Assembly (NCBI GenBank): GCA_003250275.1 | Contig: QKGW01000214.1 | Location: 1-6,281 of the forward strand | Source of the DNA: Alphaproteobacteria bacterium | Lineage (GTDB): Bacteria > Pseudomonadota > Alphaproteobacteria > Rhodospirillales > Rhodospirillaceae | Direction: 5' to 3' | Length of the DNA: 6,281 bases | Notes under the pieces: generated by a model | What the model saw: the letters and a program-made list of their open reading frames with translations, nothing else | What the model was told of the DNA's origin: nothing | The model's database searches: none | Part shown: in pieces, positions 1 to 5,923 of the stretch | Layout: the number at the start of each line of letters is the position of its first letter | Position numbering within the stretch: position 1 is the first letter of the stretch | Made by a program: the position numbers and the translations under genes

Positions 1-1
1 G

Positions 2-703
2 TTCTCCGCGCGCCTGCTGCAGATCGCGAATTCGCCGATCTTCGCCCTGCCGATGACGATCGCCGACGTCAACCACGCCACCCGCCTCCTCGGCATCGAG
101 ACCGTGCGCGCGCTCGCGCTCACCCACGGCATGGTCGCCTCGCTCGCCGGGACCGACCTCGGCGGTCTGCCGATCGAGGCGCTGTGGATCGAGGGCATCC
201 AGTGCGGCACCGTCGCGCGCCATGTTGCGATGTCGATGCGCGCGCCGACCGAGCAGGTCAACGAAGCCTCGCTCGCCGGAATGCTGCACGGCATCGGCCA
301 ACTCCTCCTCGCGATGAACGACCCGCGCCGCCACCGCGCCGCGCGCGCCGCCGCCACCGCCGGCCAACTCAGCCTCACCGACGCCGAGGAAAAGCTCTTC
401 GGCTTCAACCACGCGCTCGCGGGCGGCTACCTCCTGCATCTCTGGGGCTTCCCCGACAGCGTCGTCGAAGGCGTGATCGGCTGGCCGCGACCCTCGCGCC
501 TCGGCGACCTGCCCAACCTCCCGACCACCGCCGATTTCGTCCACATCGCGCGGGTCGCAATCACCCTCGACCGCCACGGCAAGAGCGCCGCCGACCTCGA
601 ATCCGTGGGCGGCGACCTCGGCCGCCTCGAAAGCCTCGCGCCGCCCGCCGAGCTTTCGCGGTGGATCGCGGACTGCCCGCATCTCGGCCACGCGTCCCTC
701 TGA
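2..703 (+). CDS. HDOD-domain signalling protein (5' truncated)
   Basis: The reading frame is open from base 2 to the TGA at 701-703, giving 233 residues; the true start is upstream of the window. The first ATG inside the frame, at base 53, falls in the middle of a conserved domain and is not the start. The visible part looks like an HDOD domain: an early LLQIANSPIFALP stretch (family pattern L..aNS..f), then the ATRLLGIETVRALAL helix, the AGMLHGIGQLLLA helix, and a late HALAGGYLLHLWGFP segment. The HD pair of true HD phosphohydrolases is not intact: the LHDIG-type motif reads LHGIG, and the late HH-type motif reads GWPRP. This is usual for HDOD proteins, which are thought to be regulatory output domains rather than enzymes. 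In alphaproteobacteria such domains often follow a receiver domain, so the missing N-terminus may be one (inference). The next gene starts 66 bases downstream. The family call is fairly firm; the biological role is unknown. Confidence 0.8.
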   Translation, partial: FSARLLQIANSPIFALPMTIADVNHATRLLGIETVRALALTHGMVASLAGTDLGGLPIEALWIEGIQCGTVARHVAMSMRAPTEQVNEASLAGMLHGIGQLLLAMNDPRRHRAARAAATAGQLSLTDAEEKLFGFNHALAGGYLLHLWGFPDSVVEGVIGWPRPSRLGDLPNLPTTADFVHIARVAITLDRHGKSAADLESVGGDLGRLESLAPPAELSRWIADCPHLGHASL

Positions 704-756
704 GCGGTTGATTTTCCGCAACGAACAGGCGACTCTCGGACTCCCCTTCCGCCGAT

Positions 757-760
757 GGAG
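757..760 (+). promoter_or_regulatory. Shine-Dalgarno GGAG deciding the ACT-protein start
   Basis: GGAG lies 9 bases before the ATG at 770 and overlaps an earlier in-frame ATG at 755. The 755 start has no comparable site at a normal distance (nearest is CGGA, 14 bases upstream). This favours 770 as the real start. Confidence 0.55.
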
Positions 761-769
761 TTCGCCCCG

Positions 770-1294
770 ATGAGTCAGCTTTTCCTGGTGTCCGTGGTCT
801 GCCCCGACCGCCCCGGCCTGATCGCCGCCGTCACCGAACGGCTGTTCGACCTCGGCGCAAACCTGGGCGACGCCGCCTTCGCGGTGCTCGGCGCGGGCGC
901 CGAATTCACCGCGGTGTGCGACATGCCCGACGGCGTCGCCGCGATGGAGGTGGAACTGGCGCTGCGCGAACTGCCGGAAACCGGCGAGGGCGAGGTGAGC
1001 GTGCGCGCGTTCGGCTACGGCGACGTGAAGGCCGAAAGCGGCCGCATCACCCACCGTATCGAGGTTTCGGGCGGCGACCGCCCCGGCCTGGTGGCGCGCC
1101 TCGCCGAAGTGTTCCAGCAGTACGGCGCCAACATCGTGCGCCTCAACAGCAGCCGCAGCGGCCACGGCGCGCACGCCTCCTACGCGGTGCGCATCTCCGC
1201 CCACATTCCCCCCGAATGCGCCGAGTCCTGCCTCAACACCGTGGCCAACACCGCGGGCGAACTCAGCCTCGATTGCCGCGTCGACGCGCTCTGA
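770..1294 (+). CDS. Tandem ACT-domain protein, GcvR-like
   Basis: A 174-residue soluble protein made of two ACT domains in tandem, roughly residues 3-80 and 92-172. Each begins with the same signature: DRPG at residues 13-16 and 103-106, each followed about 13 residues later by GAN (29-31 and 119-121), the usual strand-loop-helix start of an ACT fold. There is no DNA-binding or catalytic domain. This architecture and length match the GcvR family (E. coli GcvR is about 190 residues), which represses the glycine cleavage system by binding the activator GcvA. Whether this protein does that is not shown here: no gcv genes are nearby, and many two-ACT proteins in alphaproteobacteria are uncharacterised, so I give no symbol. 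ACT domains generally bind amino acids or similar small ligands. An alternative start at 755 would add five residues but lacks a ribosome site. The gene converges on the MgtC gene with a 4-base gap. Confidence 0.82.
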   Translation: MSQLFLVSVVCPDRPGLIAAVTERLFDLGANLGDAAFAVLGAGAEFTAVCDMPDGVAAMEVELALRELPETGEGEVSVRAFGYGDVKAESGRITHRIEVSGGDRPGLVARLAEVFQQYGANIVRLNSSRSGHGAHASYAVRISAHIPPECAESCLNTVANTAGELSLDCRVDAL

Positions 1295-1301
1295 CGCGTC
1301 A
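1277..1301. repeat. Two palindromes at a convergent gene junction
   Basis: CGCGTCGACGCG (1277-1288) is a perfect 12-base palindrome near the end of the ACT gene. TGACGCGTCA (1292-1301) is a perfect 10-base palindrome containing the stop codons of both converging genes (TGA at 1292-1294 on plus; TCA at 1299-1301, read as TGA on minus). CGCGTC at 1277-1282 could also pair with GACGCG at 1293-1298 around a 10-base loop. No T-run follows on either strand, so this is not a standard intrinsic terminator. Confidence 0.5.
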
Positions 1302-1820
1302 CTGCGGGCCGTCGAGCGGCGCGACGTCGTCGTAGGTCTGGTAGGCGTGGCCGCGGTGGAAGCGCTTGTCGAGCAGGTGATCGAGCGGCTTCGCGAGCAG
1401 CAGCAGCACCAGCGCGATGGTGCCGCCGGCGAGCACGAACAGCCACGACGCCAGCGCGCACGCGATCCCGAGCGCTGCGGTCACCCACACCGCCGCCGCG
1501 GTGGTGAGGCCGTGCACCGAGAGGTGCTGGCGGTCGCGGATCACCACGCCCGCGCCGATGAAGCCGACGCCGGTGAGAACGCCCTGGGTGATCCCCTGGA
1601 TCACCCGGCTCATCGCGTTGGGGTCCGCCTGGATTCCCGGCACGCGCGTCGTCACCAGCGCCACCAGCGCCGCGCCGAGGCTAACCAGCCCGAGGGTGCG
1701 GGTGCCGGTGGGTTTGCCCTGGAGATCGCGGTTGAGCCCCACCACCATGCCCATGCCGGTGGCGGCAAGCAGGCGCAGGAGTCCGTCCCATTCGTCGGGG
1801 GTCAGAAAATCGGTCGGCAT
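1299..1820 (-). CDS. MgtC/SapB-family inner-membrane protein
   Basis: A 173-residue hydrophobic protein with about five membrane segments, near residues 14-29, 41-58, 80-94, 103-121 and 124-143, then a hydrophilic tail of about 30 residues. Family landmarks are present: GLNRDLQGKPTGTRTLGLV (28-46), corresponding to the G.ER....K.aG.RT..LV motif; GVGFIGAGVVI (84-94); and HGLTTAAAVW (103-112). The usual acidic ER pair in the first motif is NR here (N30-R31). MgtC of Salmonella is a virulence and low-magnesium factor that acts on the ATP synthase and other partners; this short form lacks the C-terminal ACT-like domain of MgtC itself and resembles the general MgtC/SapB family of unknown function. 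I chose the ATG at 1820, which follows a purine-rich ribosome site. A TTG at 1856 would add 12 residues that look non-conserved. It lies 58 bases downstream of the DUF892 gene on the same strand and may share its transcript. Confidence 0.88.
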   Translation of the reverse strand: MPTDFLTPDEWDGLLRLLAATGMGMVVGLNRDLQGKPTGTRTLGLVSLGAALVALVTTRVPGIQADPNAMSRVIQGITQGVLTGVGFIGAGVVIRDRQHLSVHGLTTAAAVWVTAALGIACALASWLFVLAGGTIALVLLLLAKPLDHLLDKRFHRGHAYQTYDDVAPLDGPQ

Positions 1821-1822
1821 CG

Positions 1823-1838
1823 CTCCTCCGCTTCCTCC
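1823..1838 (-). promoter_or_regulatory. Tandem Shine-Dalgarno sequences before the MgtC gene
   Basis: On the minus strand GGAGGAAGCGGAGGAG precedes the ATG at 1820. One GGAGG (1829-1825) lies 4 bases from the start codon and the other (1838-1834) lies 13 bases away, on either side of the usual spacing. Together they support the start at 1820 rather than the TTG at 1856. Confidence 0.55.
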
Positions 1839-1878
1839 GGGAAAGCTCCCGTGCAACCGCCGGCGGGAAGCCTTCCGA

Positions 1879-2382
1879 TCAGCGCGCGATGGCGTTGATG
1901 TACGCCTCCGCGAGCCCGGTGAGCGCGGCGTCCGCGGCCTTTTCCTCGTCGAGCGTCTGTTGAAGGATGCCCGCCTGATCGTCCCAGCCGAGGGTTCGCG
2001 CCCACGCCACCAGAGTACCGTAGCGCGAAATCTCGTAGTGCTCCACCGCCTGCGCGGCGGCGATCAGCGCGGCGTCGAGAACGCGCTTGTCGGTGATCTC
2101 GTCGGCGACGTCCTCGACCTCGTCGACGATGCCGTCGATCGCCGGGCATTTGACCATGTCGGGTTCGAGGTCGTGCTGGCGGAACACCTGCTCGACGCGC
2201 CGCACGTGCATCCGCGTTTCCATCAGATTGCGTTCGAACGCTTGGCGCAGGTCGTCCGACGCGGCCTTCTCCTTCATCTCCTGAAGCGCATTGAGAATCC
2301 GCTTCTCGGCGTAATAGATGTCCTTCAACTGATGGATGAACAGATCGTCCATCGTCTTGATATCTTGGGAAAACAATCCCAT
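1879..2382 (-). CDS. DUF892/YciE-type ferritin-like stress protein
   Basis: A 167-residue, all-helical, acidic soluble protein of the DUF892 (YciE/YciF) family, which has a ferritin-like four-helix fold. The N-terminus has the family's opening pattern, with DLFIHQLKDIYYAEKRI at residues 13-29. Candidate metal-binding residues on the helices are E26 (YAEKRI), E55 and H59 (ETRMH), E114 (VEHYEISRYGTL) and E146/E147 (LDEEKAAD). Length is typical for the family, so the gene is complete. The biochemical role is not established; homologues are mostly known as stress-induced proteins. The start at 2382 is well supported: AAGGAG at 2394-2389 sits 6 bases upstream. A motif matching the alphaproteobacterial EcfG sigma-factor promoter lies 45 bases before the ATG, which fits a general-stress gene. 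It is the first gene of a probable two-gene unit with the MgtC gene and is divergent from dusA. Confidence 0.92.
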   Translation of the reverse strand: MGLFSQDIKTMDDLFIHQLKDIYYAEKRILNALQEMKEKAASDDLRQAFERNLMETRMHVRRVEQVFRQHDLEPDMVKCPAIDGIVDEVEDVADEITDKRVLDAALIAAAQAVEHYEISRYGTLVAWARTLGWDDQAGILQQTLDEEKAADAALTGLAEAYINAIAR

Positions 2383-2399
2383 GCGGCACTCCTTCGGGT

Positions 2400-2410
2400 G
2401 AGGTGACCTC
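2400..2410. repeat. 11-base palindrome GAGGTGACCTC in the DUF892 leader
   Basis: A perfect 5-1-5 inverted repeat between the predicted transcription start (about 2420, minus strand) and the ribosome site of the DUF892 gene. With a one-base centre it cannot fold as a hairpin, so if functional it would more likely be a protein-binding site on duplex DNA. It may also be chance in such GC-rich sequence. Confidence 0.3.
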
Positions 2411-2426
2411 GGGCGTCCGCGGAGAC

Positions 2427-2452
2427 AACGCCCATCGCCGCGCAGGCGTTCC
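2427..2452 (-). promoter_or_regulatory. EcfG (general stress sigma factor) promoter of the DUF892 gene
   Basis: On the minus strand GGAAC (2452-2448) is followed after exactly 17 bases by CGTT (2430-2427). This matches the published alphaproteobacterial EcfG consensus GGAAC-N16/17-CGTT, the output of the PhyR-NepR-EcfG cascade. Transcription would begin near 2420, leaving a leader of about 37 bases with a good ribosome site at 2394-2389 before the ATG at 2382. Orientation, spacing and the type of gene downstream all agree. No sigma-70-like pair of comparable quality is visible for this gene. Confidence 0.75.
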
Positions 2453-2545
2453 GGTGAAATCCGGCGCGGGACTGATTACATCTGGCGGATGATCTGCTAT
2501 GCCAGCGCCCCAACCGAAACCGAAGCAAAGCCACAGAACCCGCCG

Positions 2546-3556
2546 ATGACCGAACCCGACCGCCGCCTGTCCGTCGCCCCGATGATGGACTGGACCGACA
2601 GCCTGGACCGCCGTTTCCTGCGCCTGATCACCAAGCGGACCCTGCTCTACACCGAGATGGTCACCGCCCAGGCGCTGCTGCACGGCAACGTCGACAGCCT
2701 GCTCGGCCACGAGGAAATCGAGGCGCCGCTCGCGCTCCAGCTCGGCGGCGGCGAGCCCGCGCTGCTCGCCAAGGCGGTGCGGATCGCCGCCGACCGCGGC
2801 TTTGCGGAAATCAATCTCAACGTCGGCTGCCCCTCGGACCGCGTGTCCGCCGGGCGCTTCGGCGCGTGCCTGATGACCGAACCCGACCTCGTCGCCGATT
2901 GCGTCGCGGCGATGGCGGCGGCTTCGAACCTGCCGGTGACGGTCAAGCACCGCATCGGCGTCGACGAAACCGACAGCTACGCCGACCTCGTGCGCTTCGT
3001 CGGCAAGGTCGCCGAGGCGGGCTGCCGCTCCTTCGTCGTGCACGCGCGCAAGGCCTGGCTCTCCGGCCTCTCGCCCAAGGAAAACCGCTCGGTGCCGCCG
3101 CTGCGCTACGACACCGTGCACCGGCTCAAGGCCGATTTCCCGCACCTCGAAATCGTCCTCAACGGCGGGCTGCTCACCCTCGACGACGCGATCGCCCAGA
3201 TCGGCCCGGTCGACGGCGCGATGATCGGCCGCGCCGCCTACGAGACCCCCTACATCCTCGCCGGGGCGGACGCGCGCGTGTTCGGCGAGGCCGGCCCCGG
3301 CCCGTCGCGCCAGGAAGTGGTCGAAGGCCTCGCGGAGCTTGCGGCGCAAGTGGTCGCCACGGGCACGCCGCTCGCCCGCCTCACCCGCCACGCGCTCGGC
3401 CTGTTCCACGGCTGCCCGGGGGCCAAGACCTGGCGGCGGATGCTCGGCGAGGACGCGCGCCTGCCGGAATGGAACGGCCCCGACGCGCCCAAGCTGATCC
3501 GCCGCGCCGCTTCCCGCGTGCCGGTCGAACTGCGCGCCCTCGCGCCCGCCGCCTGA
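2546..3556 (+). CDS. dusA: tRNA-dihydrouridine(20/20a) synthase DusA
   Basis: An FMN-dependent enzyme that reduces uridine to dihydrouridine in the D-loop of tRNA using NADPH. With this start it has 336 residues, close to the usual size. Landmarks in order: VAPMMDWTD (10-18), the opening of the TIM barrel; LLYTEMVTAQALLHG (33-47); LQLGG (64-68); NVGCPSDRV (92-100) with the catalytic cysteine C95; RFGACLM (104-110); VKHRIG (133-138) with K134, and HARKAWLSGLSPKENR (166-181), both FMN- and substrate-site segments typical of the DusA subgroup; NGG in the barrel's late strand; and an IGRAAYETPY phosphate-binding turn. The frame is open back to an ATG at 2489, which would add 19 residues. That extension is outside the conserved domain and has weaker G/C third-base bias, so I prefer 2546; neither start has a clear ribosome site. 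It is divergent from the DUF892 gene and lies 94 bases upstream of pyrB on the same strand. Confidence 0.95.
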   Translation: MTEPDRRLSVAPMMDWTDSLDRRFLRLITKRTLLYTEMVTAQALLHGNVDSLLGHEEIEAPLALQLGGGEPALLAKAVRIAADRGFAEINLNVGCPSDRVSAGRFGACLMTEPDLVADCVAAMAAASNLPVTVKHRIGVDETDSYADLVRFVGKVAEAGCRSFVVHARKAWLSGLSPKENRSVPPLRYDTVHRLKADFPHLEIVLNGGLLTLDDAIAQIGPVDGAMIGRAAYETPYILAGADARVFGEAGPGPSRQEVVEGLAELAAQVVATGTPLARLTRHALGLFHGCPGAKTWRRMLGEDARLPEWNGPDAPKLIRRAASRVPVELRALAPAA

Positions 3557-3608
3557 CCAAAAAACGTGGCGAGGCGCACGGGAATCCGCCATAAAGAGGC
3601 AGATATCC

Positions 3609-3630
3609 CGCGCGCCGTTTCGCGCGCGCC
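3609..3630 (+). repeat. GC-only inverted and direct repeat in the pyrB leader
   Basis: CGCGCG (3609-3614) and CGCGCG (3621-3626) can pair around a 6-base loop; CGCGCGCC is also directly repeated at 3609-3616 and 3623-3630. It lies 21 to 42 bases before the pyrB start. There is no T-run and no small leader ORF in the 94-base gap, so it does not look like the pyrBI attenuator of enterobacteria. It may be chance in this base composition. Confidence 0.3.
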
Positions 3631-3650
3631 CTCCGCACTCCGGGCACGCC

Positions 3651-4616
3651 ATGACCCCTGACTTCGCACAACGCCACCTCCTGGGCACGCGGTCGCTGAC
3701 CGCCCCGGAAATCACCGCCCTGCTCGACCGCGCCGACCGCTACGCCGCGGTCAACCGCTCGGCGGACAAGAAGCTTTCGGTCCTCACCGGGCGCACCGTC
3801 GTCAACCTCTTCTACGAGAACTCGACGCGCACCCGCACCAGCTTCGAGCTGGCGGCGAAGCGCCTCGGCGCGGACGTCGTCAACATGCAGACCGGCGCAA
3901 GCTCGGTGGCGAAGGGCGAAACCCTGATCGACACCGCGGCGACCTTGAACGCGATGCACCCCGACGTGCTGGTCGTCCGCCACCAGGACTCGGGCGCGGT
4001 CAGCCTGCTCTCGCAGAAGGTCAACTGCGCGGTGGTCAACGCCGGCGACGGCAAGCACGAGCACCCGACCCAGGGCCTTCTCGACGCGCTCACCATCCGC
4101 CGCCGCAAGGGCCGCCTCGCGGGCCTGCGGGTGGCGATCTGCGGCGACGTGCTGCACAGCCGCGTCGCGCGCTCGAACATTCACCTGCTCACCACCATGG
4201 GCGCCGAGGTCCGCCTCGTCGCGCCGCGGACGCTCTGCATTCCGGGCGCCGAGAGCATGGGCGTCGAGGTCTTTCACGACCTCCGCAAGGGCATCGCCGA
4301 CTGCGACATCGTGATGATGCTGCGGATCCAGAACGAACGGATGTCGAGCGGCTACATCCCCTCGACGCGCGAATACTTCCGCTTCTTCGGCCTCGACCGC
4401 GAGAAGCTTGCCGCCGCCAAGCCCGACGCGCTGGTGATGCACCCCGGCCCGATGAACCGCGGCGTCGAAATCGACTCCGACATTGCCGACGACGTCGAGC
4501 GCAGCCTCATCCGCGAGCAGGTGGAGATGGGCGTGGCGGTGCGCATGGCGGTGCTCGAAACCGTCACCCGCAACCTCGCGCGCGAACTGGGTCAGCCCTG
4601 GGGGACCGAAGCATGA
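3651..4616 (+). CDS. pyrB: Aspartate carbamoyltransferase catalytic subunit PyrB
   Basis: Condenses carbamoyl phosphate with L-aspartate to carbamoyl aspartate, the committed step of pyrimidine synthesis, in the cytoplasm. At 321 residues it is full length. The active site is intact: ENSTRTRTSFE (56-66), the carbamoyl-phosphate loop; SSVAKGET (84-91), whose K88 corresponds to the lysine that reaches into the neighbouring subunit; R110-H111; HPTQGLLD (138-145); HSRVARSN (169-176); LRIQNERM (224-231), the aspartate-binding R.Q motif; and HPGPMNRG (264-271). No regulatory subunit gene (pyrI) is present. The following gene is a degenerate PyrC, so this may be the type of ATCase that assembles with a dihydroorotase-like partner (inference from family knowledge). 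The ATG at 3651 has only a weak upstream ribosome site. The stop overlaps the pyrC start by four bases (ATGA), indicating translational coupling. Confidence 0.97.
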   Translation: MTPDFAQRHLLGTRSLTAPEITALLDRADRYAAVNRSADKKLSVLTGRTVVNLFYENSTRTRTSFELAAKRLGADVVNMQTGASSVAKGETLIDTAATLNAMHPDVLVVRHQDSGAVSLLSQKVNCAVVNAGDGKHEHPTQGLLDALTIRRRKGRLAGLRVAICGDVLHSRVARSNIHLLTTMGAEVRLVAPRTLCIPGAESMGVEVFHDLRKGIADCDIVMMLRIQNERMSSGYIPSTREYFRFFGLDREKLAAAKPDALVMHPGPMNRGVEIDSDIADDVERSLIREQVEMGVAVRMAVLETVTRNLARELGQPWGTEA

Positions 4617-5923
4617 AGCCCGTTTCCGGCAAGACCGCCTTCGTCAACGCCCGCCTTCTCGACCCCGCCTCCGGTCTCGACGACCTCGGCGGCGTGCTCG
4701 CCGAGGGCGAACGCATCGCCGCGTTCGGCCCCGAGGTCGTCGAGGGCGCGCTGCCCGCCGACGCCGAGATCGTCGATTGCCGCGGCCTCTGCCTCGCGCC
4801 CGGCCTCGTCGACATGCGCGTGCATCTTTGCGAGCCCGGCGCCGAGCACAAGGAAACCATCGCCTCCGCCGGGCGCGCCGCGGTCGCGGGCGGCGTCACC
4901 GCGATGGCCTGCCTGCCCAACACCGACCCGGTGATCGACAACGACGCGGTGGTCGAGTTCGTCGCCCGCCGCGCCCGCCTCGCCGGGCTCTCGAAGGTCT
5001 ATCCCTACGGCGCCGCAACCAAGGGCACGGAGGGCGTGGAAATCGCCGAGATCGGCTTGCTCGCGGAGTCGGGCGCGGTCGCGTTCACCGACGGCACCCG
5101 CGCGGTCGGCTCGGCGGCGGTGATGAACCGCCTGCTCTCCTACGCCGCGAGCTTCGGCCTCCTGATCGTGCAGCACCCCGAGGAACCGACCCTCGCGGGC
5201 GGCGACATGAACGCGGGCGAAACCGCCGGACGCCTCGGCCTCTCGGGCATTCCGCCCGCCGCCGAGTGGATCATGCTGGAGCGCGACCTGCGCCTCGTCG
5301 AAGCCACCGGCGCACGCTACCACGCCGCGCACATCTCGACCGCCGAGAGCGTCGAGATCGTCCGCCGCGCCAAGGCCAAGGGGCTTTCCGTCACCTGCGA
5401 CTGCGCGCCGCCCTACTACCTCCTCACCGAGGCGGCGGTCGGCGAGTTCCGCACCTTCGCCAAGCTCTCGCCGCCGCTCCGCAAGGAGAGCGACCGCGCC
5501 GCGCTGATCGAGGGCCTCAAGGACGGCACGATCGACTGCGTCGCCTCCGACCACTGCCCGCAGGACGCCGATTCCAAGCGCAAGACCTTCCACGACGCGG
5601 AATTCGGCGGCGTCGGCGTGCAGACCCTGCTCGCCGCCACGCTCGAACTCTCCCGCAAGGGCGGCCTCGGCCTGCTCGACGCGCTCGCCAAGGTGACGGC
5701 GAACCCGGCGCGCGTCCTCGGCCTGCCGCTCGGGCGGCTCCTCGTCGGCGGACCGGCCGACCTCGTGGTCTTCGATCCGCACCGCGCCTGGACGGTTTCC
5801 GCCGACACCCTGTTGTCCAAATCCAAGAATTCGCCGTTCGACGAGACCGAGATGACCGGCATCGTCGCGCGTACCGTGGTCGACGGCCGCAGCGTGTACA
5901 TCGGCGCGGAGGCATTCGTATGA
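4613..5923 (+). CDS. pyrC: Dihydroorotase-like PyrC, metal and substrate sites altered
   Basis: A 436-residue amidohydrolase-fold protein of the type I dihydroorotase family, full length and collinear with it: LDPASGLD (16-23), LAPGLVD (61-67), EPGAEHKE (74-81), AGGVTAMACLPNTDP (92-106), YGAATKG (132-138), AHISTAESV (239-247), PPLR (287-290), ASDHCP (311-316), and a C-terminal FDP...VDGR amidohydrolase tail. Several catalytic positions have changed. The zinc motif D.H.H.R reads D67-M-R69-V-H71-L-C73, losing the first histidine and the substrate-binding arginine. The usual PHH reads P266-P267-Y268, KxNPPLR reads KLSPPLR, and DHAPH reads DHCPQ. Some metal-site residues remain (H188, H240, D313). 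Active dihydroorotase closes carbamoyl aspartate to dihydroorotate; this protein may instead be a non-catalytic partner of PyrB, as in Pseudomonas. Start: ATGA overlap with pyrB, with GGGGGA at 4600-4605 upstream. The symbol follows convention, not proven activity. Confidence 0.9.
   Translation: MKPVSGKTAFVNARLLDPASGLDDLGGVLAEGERIAAFGPEVVEGALPADAEIVDCRGLCLAPGLVDMRVHLCEPGAEHKETIASAGRAAVAGGVTAMACLPNTDPVIDNDAVVEFVARRARLAGLSKVYPYGAATKGTEGVEIAEIGLLAESGAVAFTDGTRAVGSAAVMNRLLSYAASFGLLIVQHPEEPTLAGGDMNAGETAGRLGLSGIPPAAEWIMLERDLRLVEATGARYHAAHISTAESVEIVRRAKAKGLSVTCDCAPPYYLLTEAAVGEFRTFAKLSPPLRKESDRAALIEGLKDGTIDCVASDHCPQDADSKRKTFHDAEFGGVGVQTLLAATLELSRKGGLGLLDALAKVTANPARVLGLPLGRLLVGGPADLVVFDPHRAWTVSADTLLSKSKNSPFDETEMTGIVARTVVDGRSVYIGAEAFV
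5908..5912 (+). promoter_or_regulatory. Shine-Dalgarno GGAGG for plsY inside pyrC
   Basis: A perfect GGAGG within the last codons of the pyrC-like gene lies 7 bases before the ATG at 5920. It fixes the plsY start at 5920 rather than the in-frame ATG at 5935. Confidence 0.7.

Noticed and set aside
184..711. A 175-codon plus-strand frame overlapping the HDOD gene.
   Set aside because: Its product is mostly Arg, Pro and Ala, a frame-shifted reading of the HDOD sequence, and it has no ribosome site.
704..719. GCGG-N8-CCGC hairpin with a TTTT inside the loop after the HDOD stop.
   Set aside because: The stem is only 4 base pairs and the T-run is in the loop rather than after the stem, so it is not a credible terminator.
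1838..1851. CGGGA-AAGC-TCCCG hairpin between the DUF892 and MgtC genes.
   Set aside because: A 5-base stem with no T-run; too weak to call a terminator, and it overlaps the distal Shine-Dalgarno of the MgtC gene.
2546..3556. dusA as a prophage attachment site.
   Set aside because: dusA is a known integration target for some phages, but there is no integrase, duplicated dusA fragment or change in base composition here; the gene and its flanks look undisturbed.
3557..3582. Hairpin-like GTGGCGAGGCGCAC next to an A-run (T-run on the minus strand), resembling a minus-strand terminator.
   Set aside because: The stem needs a bulge, the loop is only three bases, and no minus-strand gene ends here.
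3567..3595. Possible sigma-70 promoter for pyrB (TGGCGA, 17 bases, CATAAA).
   Set aside because: Only 3 of 6 and 4 of 6 positions match, which is not persuasive without expression data.
1802..3715. A 637-codon open frame on the minus strand across dusA and the DUF892 region, and similar long frames opposite pyrB and pyrC (3381-4442, 4592-6097).
   Set aside because: These are antisense shadows of G/C-biased genes. Their translations are rich in Arg, Ala, Gly and Asp/Glu repeats, match no family I recognise, and lie opposite genes with clear conserved motifs.
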